A stretch of 5,124 nucleotides of DNA from an uncultured Eubacteriales bacterium (GTDB lineage: Bacteria > Bacillota_A > Clostridia > Oscillospirales > Oscillospiraceae), in assembly GCA_949739085.1 (NCBI GenBank), contig CATIYU010000113.1, forward strand, positions 1 to 5,124. Reading direction: 5' to 3'. Positions 1-4,821 of the stretch are shown here, piece by piece. Every line of letters begins with the position of its first letter. The first letter of the stretch is position 1. Both the position numbers and the translations under genes were made by a program. The notes below the pieces were generated by a model. The model was not told the DNA's origin, ran no database searches, and saw only the letters and a list, made by a program, of their open reading frames with translations.

Positions 1-1
1 C

Positions 2-778
2 CTGGCCCCCGTCTCCGACGGAGAGAGCGGCGGCATCATGGCCGTGCTCCACGACGTCACCGCCCAGCGGAAGAACGAGGAGATGCGCAAGGAGTTCGTA
101 GCCAACGTCTCCCACGAACTGCGCACCCCCCTCACCAACGTCCGCAGCTACGCGGAGACCATTCGGGACAGCGAGGACATCCCCCGGGAGATGGAGAACA
201 GTTTTTTGGACATCATCATCAGCGAGACGGACCGCATGACCCGGATTGTTCAGGACCTGCTCACCCTCAGCCGCCTGGACTCCGGCAGGGCAGAGATCAA
301 AATGACCCGCTTCCCCCTCCTGGACGCCCTGGAGTCTGTCTGCCGGGCCGTGGAGCTGGAGGCCCAGCGCCACGGGCATGACTTCCAGCGGCTCTACGCA
401 CCCCCGCTGCCTCTCATAATGGGGGACCGCAGCCGCCTGGAACAGGTGGTAATGAACGTGGTGGGCAACGCCATCAAATACACCCCCGACGGCGGCGTCA
501 TCACAGTGGACGCGGGGGTCCGGGGGAAAAATGTCTGGATCGAGGTCTCTGATAACGGCATTGGCATTCCCCGCCAGGACCGGGAGCGGATCTTCGACCG
601 CTTCTACCGGGTGGACAAAGCCCGCTCCCGGGAGAGCGGCGGCACCGGCCTGGGCCTCTCCATCGCCCGGGAGATCATCCTGCGCCACCGCGGTTCTATC
701 GCTATCCGGGACCAGGAGGGCCCCGGCACAACGGTGCGGATTCTCCTGCCCATCCGCCAGGAGGGGGAGCATGAATAA
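2..778 (+). CDS. walK: Sensor histidine kinase WalK (VicK/YycG), C-terminal part, 5'-truncated by window edge
   Basis: This is the membrane sensor kinase of the WalRK system, which controls cell-wall metabolism in Bacillota; it autophosphorylates on histidine and passes phosphate to WalR. The frame is open from base 2 and the real start lies upstream, so only 258 residues are visible. The first residues (GGIMAVLHDVT) look like the end of a PAS domain. The HisKA dimerisation box FVANVSHELRTPL follows, with the phospho-acceptor His in the codon at 113-115. The HATPase_c domain shows the N-box (NVVGNAIKYTP, from about 458), G1 box (DNGIGIP, about 551), F-box (IFDRFYRVD) and G2 box (GGTGLGLSIA, about 638-667). 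The kinase core alone could be any PhoR/WalK-type kinase. WalK is chosen because yycH and yycI follow directly. The TAA stop at 776-778 overlaps the start of yycH by 8 nt, suggesting translational coupling. Confidence 0.9.
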   Translation: MAPVSDGESGGIMAVLHDVTAQRKNEEMRKEFVANVSHELRTPLTNVRSYAETIRDSEDIPREMENSFLDIIISETDRMTRIVQDLLTLSRLDSGRAEIKMTRFPLLDALESVCRAVELEAQRHGHDFQRLYAPPLPLIMGDRSRLEQVVMNVVGNAIKYTPDGGVITVDAGVRGKNVWIEVSDNGIGIPRQDRERIFDRFYRVDKARSRESGGTGLGLSIAREIILRHRGSIAIRDQEGPGTTVRILLPIRQEGEHE

Positions 779-2033
779 GAGACAGCTTATCAACAACCTT
801 CAGAATCTGGCGCTGCTGCTGCTGGCCTTCTCGGCCCTGTTCCTCCTTTTGCAGCTATTTCTGTTTCATGGCGGCCTCACCGTCCAGGCCCCCCTGTCGC
901 CCCCCGCCCAAACCGGGGAGGAGGGGGGCGGACTGGCGTTCCCCTCCGTCCATATGATGGTCACCGGGGACAGCGCCTACGGCCGCTACGGCCAGATGTA
1001 CGCCGCCGGGGGGGACACCCTGCTCCAGCAGGCGGTGCCTCTGCTGCGGGAGGCCCTGGGGTCCGCCTCCGAGGTGGGCCCCGCGGCGGACGGGGCCCTG
1101 CGGGAGGCCCTGAACACCCCCAGCCTGTACCTGGACCTCACCTGCCGCCTGCCTTTGGCGGCGGTGGCGGCCTGGCTGGAGGAGGACGCCTATTTTGACC
1201 GCAGTCTCAGCGCCATGGCCCTGACCACGGAGCGGGAGGACGCGGCCACCCTCTACCTGCTGGACGGAGAGGGCGGCGTCTACCGCTGCTATACCGCCCT
1301 GCCCGTCTCTGCCGTGCAGGCGTTTTGCGCCGGAACCTCACCCAACGGCAGCGCCTTTGCCTACGAGTCCGGCCACGCCGCCCTGCCGCCCTACAGCGTC
1401 CTGGTGGCGGAGGCCCCCGCGCCGCCGGACGTCCAGGCGGAGCTCCCCGCCGGGTACTCCGCCTACAAGCTGCTCACCGCCCTGGACTTCAACGCCCACA
1501 CCACCTACCGCTACACGGAGAGCAGCAGCGGCGTGGAGGTGGTGGAGGAGTCCCCCCGGACCCTGCGCATCGGCCCGGACGGCGCGGTGGGCTACTCCGG
1601 CGGCAGGACCGTGTCCTCCTCCCTCTACCGGGTGGGCGGCAGCGGCGGCCTGCCGGAGGTTTTGCAGTGCGCCTGCCGTCTGGCGGAGGCCCTCACCGCG
1701 GGTACCGGCGCCGCGCCGCTGTACCTGCGGGCGGTGGAGGAGACCGGGGAGGGCTGGCGGGTGCGGTTCCAGTACCAAGTGGCGGGGATTCCGGTGCTCT
1801 TCGCCAACGGAGGCGACGCTCTGACAGTATTGTTCAGCGGCGGAGCGGTCACCGGGTTTCAGTACTGGTGCCGGAGCTACAGCGAGCCCCAAGAGGAGCC
1901 GGAGAGCGCGCCGCCGCTCCTGCCCCCGGCCATGGCGGCGGCGATCGCCGGGGAATATCCGGCGGCCCGGCTGGCCATCGGCTATGTGGACGGCGGCTCA
2001 GGCCGCCTCTCCGCCCAGTGGCTGGCCCAATAG
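771..2033 (+). CDS. yycH: Two-component system activity regulator YycH
   Basis: This 420-residue membrane-anchored protein is assigned as YycH, a regulator that with YycI contacts WalK and adjusts its activity from the extracytoplasmic side. The ATG at 771 is chosen because an AGGAG (759-763) lies 7 nt upstream and because it starts inside the end of walK; the longer open frame from 531 is an antiphase extension over walK. Residues 1-12 are short and basic or polar, and residues 13-32 form one transmembrane helix (ALLLLAFSALFLLLQLF) with no cleavage site, so the bulk lies outside the cell. The YycH-like core includes LDFN (238-241), a tyrosine-rich strand, and TLRIGPDGAVGYSG (264-277), matching the family pattern FN...Y...LRI..G.I.Y. 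The rest is Ala/Gly/Pro-rich and poorly conserved, as is usual for this family. The call rests on operon position plus these motifs; the detailed mechanism is known only from Bacillus and Staphylococcus. Confidence 0.85.
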   Translation: MNKRQLINNLQNLALLLLAFSALFLLLQLFLFHGGLTVQAPLSPPAQTGEEGGGLAFPSVHMMVTGDSAYGRYGQMYAAGGDTLLQQAVPLLREALGSASEVGPAADGALREALNTPSLYLDLTCRLPLAAVAAWLEEDAYFDRSLSAMALTTEREDAATLYLLDGEGGVYRCYTALPVSAVQAFCAGTSPNGSAFAYESGHAALPPYSVLVAEAPAPPDVQAELPAGYSAYKLLTALDFNAHTTYRYTESSSGVEVVEESPRTLRIGPDGAVGYSGGRTVSSSLYRVGGSGGLPEVLQCACRLAEALTAGTGAAPLYLRAVEETGEGWRVRFQYQVAGIPVLFANGGDALTVLFSGGAVTGFQYWCRSYSEPQEEPESAPPLLPPAMAAAIAGEYPAARLAIGYVDGGSGRLSAQWLAQ

Positions 2034-2045
2034 CCAAACGCGACG

Positions 2046-2053
2046 AAAGGAGG
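2046..2053 (+). promoter_or_regulatory. Ribosome binding site of yycI
   Basis: AAAGGAGG ends 8 nt before the GTG at 2062. It is the only good Shine-Dalgarno in the yycH-yycI gap and decides for a GTG start rather than the in-frame ATG at 1984, which lies inside yycH and has no such site. Confidence 0.8.
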
Positions 2054-2061
2054 CCCGGCCT

Positions 2062-2865
2062 GTGGAGACCTACCGGCTGAAAAATATTGCCATACTGCTG
2101 CTGGCGCTGCTCAACGCCGGACTGCTCCTGCTGCTGGGCTATCAGTTCTTACAGGCCAGGCGCACGGAGGCGGAGGCCGCCCGCCAGCTGGAGGTCCTCT
2201 GCGAAACCAACCAGCTTACTCTGGGCAGTCAGGTGGACCTGACCCAGCAGCCCCTGAGCCCTCTGACCCTGGCCAGGGACAGCGAGACCGAGAAGGCCAT
2301 CGCCGTCTGGCTTCTGGGGGGCGGCACGGACGCCTCCAGTCAGGGCGGCGGCATGATCAGCTATACTGGAGAGAAGGGGGCTATTCAGTTCCGCTCCGGC
2401 GGCGGCTTCGACGGCAGCCACCTGGCCGTGGAGGTGGAGGACATCGCCGGATTTTCACAGGACTTCTGCCGACAGTTCGGCTACCGAAACATGTCCGTCC
2501 AGATCCGGGGCCGCAGCGGCAGCGCTGTTGCCGTCCAGGAGGTGGCGGGCGTGCCTGTGTACGGGTGCGACGTGTCGCTGTTTTTTGAGGACGGCCTGCT
2601 CTCCACCGTCTCCGGGGCCCACGTCAGCCTGGAGAACGCCGCGGTGGAGGCCGGTCAGAGCATGACCTGTGTCACCGCCCTGGTGCGGTTCCTGGACTTC
2701 CGGAGCGCGTCAGGGGTGGTTTGCAGTCAGGTGGAGGATGTGCAGTGCATCTACCAGCTCCAGAGCACCGCCTCCACCCAGCGTCTCCTGCCCGCCTGGC
2801 GGATTGAGACAGATACCTACACCTACTTCGTGGACTGCGCCAGCGGAGAGGTCGCCAGAAATTAA
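2062..2865 (+). CDS. yycI: Two-component system regulatory protein YycI
   Basis: This 267-residue protein is the partner of YycH in controlling WalK. It starts with GTG, 28 nt after the yycH stop. The N-terminus METYRLKNIA is followed by one membrane helix at about residues 9-30 (ILLLALLNAG LLLLLGYQFL). The family's typical layout is a short cytoplasmic start, one helix, then an extracytoplasmic domain. The latter shows LSPLTLARDSETEKAIAVWLLGG (from 65), a strand pair around GVPVYGCDVSLFFEDGLL (163-180), and the closing LPAWRIETDTYTYFVDCASGEV (243-264), which resembles the PAWRI...Y.vd...GEV end of YycI and PepSY-like folds. It contains six cysteines (47, 136, 169, 203, 221, 229) plus C259, more than usual for an extracytoplasmic domain. 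yycJ and htrA, which follow yycI in Bacillus, are absent here; a hairpin starts 2 nt after the stop. Confidence 0.85.
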   Translation: METYRLKNIAILLLALLNAGLLLLLGYQFLQARRTEAEAARQLEVLCETNQLTLGSQVDLTQQPLSPLTLARDSETEKAIAVWLLGGGTDASSQGGGMISYTGEKGAIQFRSGGGFDGSHLAVEVEDIAGFSQDFCRQFGYRNMSVQIRGRSGSAVAVQEVAGVPVYGCDVSLFFEDGLLSTVSGAHVSLENAAVEAGQSMTCVTALVRFLDFRSASGVVCSQVEDVQCIYQLQSTASTQRLLPAWRIETDTYTYFVDCASGEVARN

Positions 2866-2866
2866 A

Positions 2867-2897
2867 GGAGAGAGGTATCCGGTGGATACCTCTCTCT
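2867..2897. terminator. Shared hairpin terminator between convergent yycI and mnmE
   Basis: The left arm (2867-2880) and right arm (2884-2897) pair over 13 perfect base pairs plus one G-U, closing on a 3-nt loop (GGT). It lies between the yycI stop (2863-2865) and the mnmE stop (2899-2901). Read on the minus strand it is followed by CTTTAATTT, a fair U-rich tail for mnmE. Read on the plus strand the tail (CTCCTATTTCC) is weak, so it should terminate mnmE better than yycI. Confidence 0.8.
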
Positions 2898-2898
2898 C

Positions 2899-4272
2899 CT
2901 ATTTCCCCACGCAGAACCGCTCAAAAATCCGTGAGACCAGATCCTCCCGAAGGGTACGGCCCGTCAGCTCCCCCAGGGCGTTCACCGCCTCCTCGGCGGC
3001 GGCGAGGGCCGCGTCCGGAGTCAGGGCCAGGGCCTCACGGGCCCTCCGGATGGCCTTCAGCGCCCGGGAGACCGCCTCCGCCTGCCGGGCGTTGGTGAGA
3101 ATCTGCCCCGGCGGAACGTCCCCGGCGGGGAACAGCGCCGCGACGGCTTTTTCCAGCTCATCCAGTCCCTCCCCGGTGACGGACGACACGGATACTTCCG
3201 CGCTGGGACACGTGCCGGGACCCGCCGCCTCCGCAGAACCGGCCCACGGCGGGGAGAGGTCCCGCTTGGACTTCACGTAAATCCATGGCTTGCCCGTTTT
3301 GGCAGCCTGAAGCAGAAGCTCCCAGTCCTCCCCGGTGACGGGCGCGGAGCCGTCCACCACCAACAACAGCAGCTCCGCGCACTCCATGGCCGCCCGGGAG
3401 CGCTCCACCCCCAGCCGTTCCACCTCGTCTCCGGCGTCCCGGATCCCGGCGGTGTCAATAAGCCGCAGCAGCACGCCGCCTACCACCGCTTTCTCCTCCA
3501 CGGTGTCCCGGGTGGTGCCGGGGATGTTGGTGACAATGGCCCGCTCGTAGCCCAGCAGGGCGTTGAGCAGGGAACTTTTCCCCACGTTTGGCCTGCCCAG
3601 AATCGCCGTAGGCACCCCCTGCCGGAGGATCTTTCCCCGGCCGAAGGTAGCAAGTAGCTCCTCCAAGGTGCGCTCCGCCTGGGAAAATACCAGGGCGATG
3701 TCCTCCCGCTGGAGGTCCTCAATGTCCTCATCCGGGTAGTCCACCACCGCGTAGAACTGGCTGGCAACATCCAAAAGATTCTCGTAGACGCCCTGAATCT
3801 TCTGGCCAAGGGACCCGCCCAGTTGCCCGGCGGCGTTGCGGGCGGCGGCGGCGGTCTCCGCCTCAATGAGGTCAATGACCGCCTCGGCCTGGATGAGATC
3901 CAGATTCCCGCTGAGAAAGGCCCGCTTGGTGAACTCCCCCCGGCCCGCCGGTCTGGCCCCGGCGGCGGTGAGAGCCGCCAGTCCTTCGCTGAGCACCACT
4001 GGAGAGCCGTGGCAGTGGAACTCAGCGCAGTCCTCGCCGGTGTAGCTGTGGGGGCCGGGAAAGCGGACCGCCAGGACCTGGTCGATGGCCCGTCCTTCCC
4101 GGTCCAGGAGGGCGCCCAGCACCAGTTCCCGGGGGGGCAGGTCCTGGAAGGCTCTGCCCCCTGCGGCGCGGAAGACCTGGCCGCAGGCGTCGAAGCAGCC
4201 GTCCCCGGAGACCCGGAGGATGCCGATGGCGGAGAGGGTATTTCCGGTGGAAACAGCGGCGATAAGATCCAT
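2899..4272 (-). CDS. mnmE: tRNA uridine-5-carboxymethylaminomethyl modification GTPase MnmE (TrmE)
   Basis: MnmE is a cytoplasmic, potassium-activated GTPase that works with MnmG to modify the wobble U34 of certain tRNAs. The protein has 457 residues, normal for the family. The start at 4272 is preferred over the in-frame ATG at 4290 because GAAAGGAG (4279-4286) lies 6 nt before it and because MDLIAAVST matches the usual N-terminus. The folate-binding N-domain (about 1-118) carries YTGEDCAEFHCHG (77-89). The helical domain starts with FTKRAFLSGNLDLIQAEAV (114-132). The inserted G domain has P-loop GRPNVGKS (226-233, with the Asn that binds potassium in E. coli MnmE), PGTTRDT (251-257), DTAG (273-276), and a G4 motif read as SKRD (335-338) instead of NKxD. 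SSVTG (363-367) serves as G5. LTNARQ (392-397) and the C-terminal CVGK (454-457) with its conserved cysteine are intact. It is followed directly by a terminator, so mnmG is not downstream. It probably shares a transcript with the XRE gene 14 nt upstream. Confidence 0.96.
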   Translation of the reverse strand: MDLIAAVSTGNTLSAIGILRVSGDGCFDACGQVFRAAGGRAFQDLPPRELVLGALLDREGRAIDQVLAVRFPGPHSYTGEDCAEFHCHGSPVVLSEGLAALTAAGARPAGRGEFTKRAFLSGNLDLIQAEAVIDLIEAETAAAARNAAGQLGGSLGQKIQGVYENLLDVASQFYAVVDYPDEDIEDLQREDIALVFSQAERTLEELLATFGRGKILRQGVPTAILGRPNVGKSSLLNALLGYERAIVTNIPGTTRDTVEEKAVVGGVLLRLIDTAGIRDAGDEVERLGVERSRAAMECAELLLLVVDGSAPVTGEDWELLLQAAKTGKPWIYVKSKRDLSPPWAGSAEAAGPGTCPSAEVSVSSVTGEGLDELEKAVAALFPAGDVPPGQILTNARQAEAVSRALKAIRRAREALALTPDAALAAAEEAVNALGELTGRTLREDLVSRIFERFCVGK

Positions 4273-4278
4273 AGGATG

Positions 4279-4286
4279 CTCCTTTC
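4279..4286 (-). promoter_or_regulatory. Ribosome binding site of mnmE
   Basis: Read on the minus strand, GAAAGGAG lies 6 nt before the ATG at 4272. It sits inside the alternative upstream frame starting at 4290, which has no Shine-Dalgarno of its own, and so selects the shorter start. The upstream regulator's TGA (4289-4287) lies next to this site, so the two genes may be translationally coupled. Confidence 0.8.
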
Positions 4287-4508
4287 TCATCTGTCTGGAT
4301 AGGGAAGGCCCTTTGGCAGGCCCAGAATATAGTCCGCAGATACTTGGTAGAATTCACAGAGTTTGATGATATCATCAACAGCATAGCGCGTCAGGCGCAG
4401 CTCATATTTTGAGACGGCGGCTTGCTTGCATCCCAAAAGTGCGGCAATTTCCTTTTGACCAACATCATGATCCTCCCGCAATGCCGTCAGACGGTCAACA
4501 TAATCCAT
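4287..4508 (-). CDS. Small XRE/Cro-type helix-turn-helix transcriptional regulator
   Basis: This 73-residue protein is almost entirely one Cro/C1-type HTH domain. Helix 2 is about QKEIAALLG (18-26), the recognition helix about KQAAVSKYE (28-36), and the tail RYAVDDIIKLCEFYQVSADYILGL (41-64) is the usual dimer-stabilising end of this class. No sensor or metal site is present, so it is probably a simple dimeric repressor. The ATG at 4508 is chosen because a full GAGGTGA Shine-Dalgarno (4514-4520) precedes it by 5 nt; the in-frame GTG at 4517 lies inside that Shine-Dalgarno. The gene ends 14 nt before mnmE on the same strand and is divergent from an RHH-type gene across a 91-bp spacer with two repeated operator-like sites. 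Its base composition is AT-richer than mnmE. Its target is unknown; autoregulation through the spacer repeats is an inference from their position. Confidence 0.88.
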   Translation of the reverse strand: MDYVDRLTALREDHDVGQKEIAALLGCKQAAVSKYELRLTRYAVDDIIKLCEFYQVSADYILGLPKGLPYPDR

Positions 4509-4513
4509 AATAC

Positions 4514-4520
4514 TCACCTC
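4514..4520 (-). promoter_or_regulatory. Ribosome binding site of the XRE regulator
   Basis: GAGGTGA on the minus strand is a seven-base match to the anti-Shine-Dalgarno and ends 5 nt before the ATG at 4508. It overlaps the upstream in-frame GTG (4517-4515), which therefore is unlikely to be the start. Confidence 0.75.
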
Positions 4521-4526
4521 AGAAAC

Positions 4527-4532
4527 ATCATA
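4527..4532 (-). promoter_or_regulatory. Candidate -10 element of the XRE-mnmE promoter
   Basis: TATGAT on the minus strand matches TATAAT at five of six bases and lies about 18 nt before the XRE start codon. No good -35 is seen at 16-18 bp; the nearest TTGCAA (4558-4553) is 20 bp away. The downstream edge of the first inverted repeat (4534) lies 1 bp upstream of this element, so a bound repressor would block it. Confidence 0.4.
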
Positions 4533-4533
4533 A

Positions 4534-4552
4534 ATATTCCAAAACAGAGTAT
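4534..4552. repeat. Operator-like inverted repeat, copy 1
   Basis: This is a 19-bp imperfect palindrome with half-sites ATATTCC and AGAGTAT around the 5-bp centre AAAAC. It is a near copy of the site at 4559-4577, with 18 of 21 bases shared when two flanking As are included and a start-to-start distance of 25 bp. It abuts the candidate -10 of the XRE gene. The binding protein is not known; the XRE or RHH product are the obvious candidates. Confidence 0.65.
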
Positions 4553-4561
4553 TTGCAAATA
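4550..4561. repeat. Perfect 12-bp palindrome at the dyad centre of the divergent spacer
   Basis: TATTTGCAAATA is a perfect palindrome centred at 4555.5. That is exactly midway between the centres of the two 19-bp inverted repeats (4543 and 4568) and it overlaps the inner edge of both. It also carries the TTGCAA -35 candidate of the RHH gene. It may be a third binding site, or the joint between two cooperatively bound dimers. Confidence 0.6.
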
Positions 4562-4580
4562 TTCCAATTCGGAGTATACT
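4553..4580 (+). promoter_or_regulatory. Candidate promoter of the RHH-type gene
   Basis: The -35 TTGCAA (4553-4558, four of six) and -10 TATACT (4575-4580, five of six) are separated by 16 bp. The predicted transcript start near 4587 leaves a leader of about 13 nt. The spacer between the two boxes is occupied by the second inverted repeat, a classic position for repression. Confidence 0.55.
4559..4577. repeat. Operator-like inverted repeat, copy 2
   Basis: This 19-bp imperfect palindrome has half-sites ATATTCC and GGAGTAT around the centre AATTC, with one mismatched pair between the half-sites. It is the better formed of the two copies. It lies between the -35 and -10 of the plus-strand promoter and overlaps the first three bases of the -10. 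Confidence 0.7.
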
Positions 4581-4586
4581 TTTCCC

Positions 4587-4594
4587 GAGGAGGG
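4587..4594 (+). promoter_or_regulatory. Ribosome binding site of the RHH-type gene
   Basis: GAGGAGGG ends 5 nt before the ATG at 4600. It supports that start over the in-frame ATG at 4618, which has no Shine-Dalgarno, and argues that this short frame is really translated. Confidence 0.75.
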
Positions 4595-4599
4595 ATATT

Positions 4600-4774
4600 A
4601 TGTCAGATTATGTGCCAATGAGAAAAATACAAATTTCTATTCCAGAGCTAGCCCATCAAAGCTTAAAGACATTAGCCGGAGAGGCTGGACAGCCTGTTTC
4701 AACCTATATCAAATGTCTAATAACAAGGCATTTGCTTGATGCAGGCCAACCAAATATACATGGAGGAAAAATAG
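4600..4774 (+). CDS. Small ribbon-helix-helix (CopG/Arc-like) protein, without an in-frame stop
   Basis: The N-terminus fits an RHH DNA-binding domain: a short strand MRKIQISIP (7-15), helix A with LAHQSLKTLAGEAG (17-30), a turn GQPVS, and helix B TYIKCLITRHLLDAG (35-49). Such proteins are small dimeric repressors or antitoxin-type regulators. Start and ribosome site are good. The oddity is the end. The frame does not stop near residue 57 as expected but stays open through the terminator hairpin and, antisense to pnp, to the window edge. A TAG at 4772-4774 follows an A5 run (4767-4771) but is one base out of frame; with four As the protein would end cleanly at 57 residues. The end given here is that TAG, so the span is 175 nt and not a multiple of three. 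Many ATA, TTA and CTA codons set it apart from its GC-rich neighbours. No toxin gene is adjacent. The family call is from pattern only. Confidence 0.6.
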
Positions 4775-4777
4775 AAA

Positions 4778-4809
4778 CAACCGGGCGGGCCGCACAGCCC
4801 GCCCGGTTG
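4778..4809. terminator. Rho-independent terminator of pnp, possibly bidirectional
   Basis: Two perfect 13-base arms (4778-4790 and 4797-4809) enclose a 6-nt loop (CGCACA on the plus strand), giving a very GC-rich stem. On the minus strand it starts 12 nt after the pnp stop and is followed by TTTCTATTTTT, a strong U-rich tail. On the plus strand the tail CGCTTTCTTCTCT is weaker but could end the RHH transcript. Confidence 0.9.
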
Positions 4810-4821
4810 GCGCTTTCTTCT

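Noticed and set aside
531..770. In-frame upstream extension of yycH to an ATG at 531
   Set aside because: It lies over the conserved HATPase region of walK in another frame, has an Ala/Ser/Pro/Arg-rich nonsense composition, and the ATG at 771 has a Shine-Dalgarno and membrane-anchor start.
1325..2080. Long open frames overlapping yycH on both strands (1325-2080 +, 1357-1824 +, 1338-1892 -)
   Set aside because: They are Arg/Gly/Pro/Ala-rich products of high-GC sequence in wrong frames, without ribosome sites or recognisable domains.
2899..2925. Integration site at the 3' end of mnmE, as used by SGI1-type elements in gammaproteobacteria
   Set aside because: The mnmE end is intact and followed directly by its terminator and yycI; there are no integrase genes or repeats here.
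4272..4290. mnmE start at 4290, adding residues MRKEHP
   Set aside because: No Shine-Dalgarno precedes it and its codons contain the Shine-Dalgarno of the better start at 4272. It remains possible as a coupled minor start.
4422..4739. Plus-strand open frame of 105 codons across the XRE gene and spacer
   Set aside because: It is antisense to the clear XRE domain, runs through the operators and the RHH gene in another frame, and has no ribosome site.
4287..4774. Toxin-antitoxin module
   Set aside because: Both small proteins look like DNA-binding proteins, they are divergent rather than in one operon, and no toxin-like partner is present in the window.
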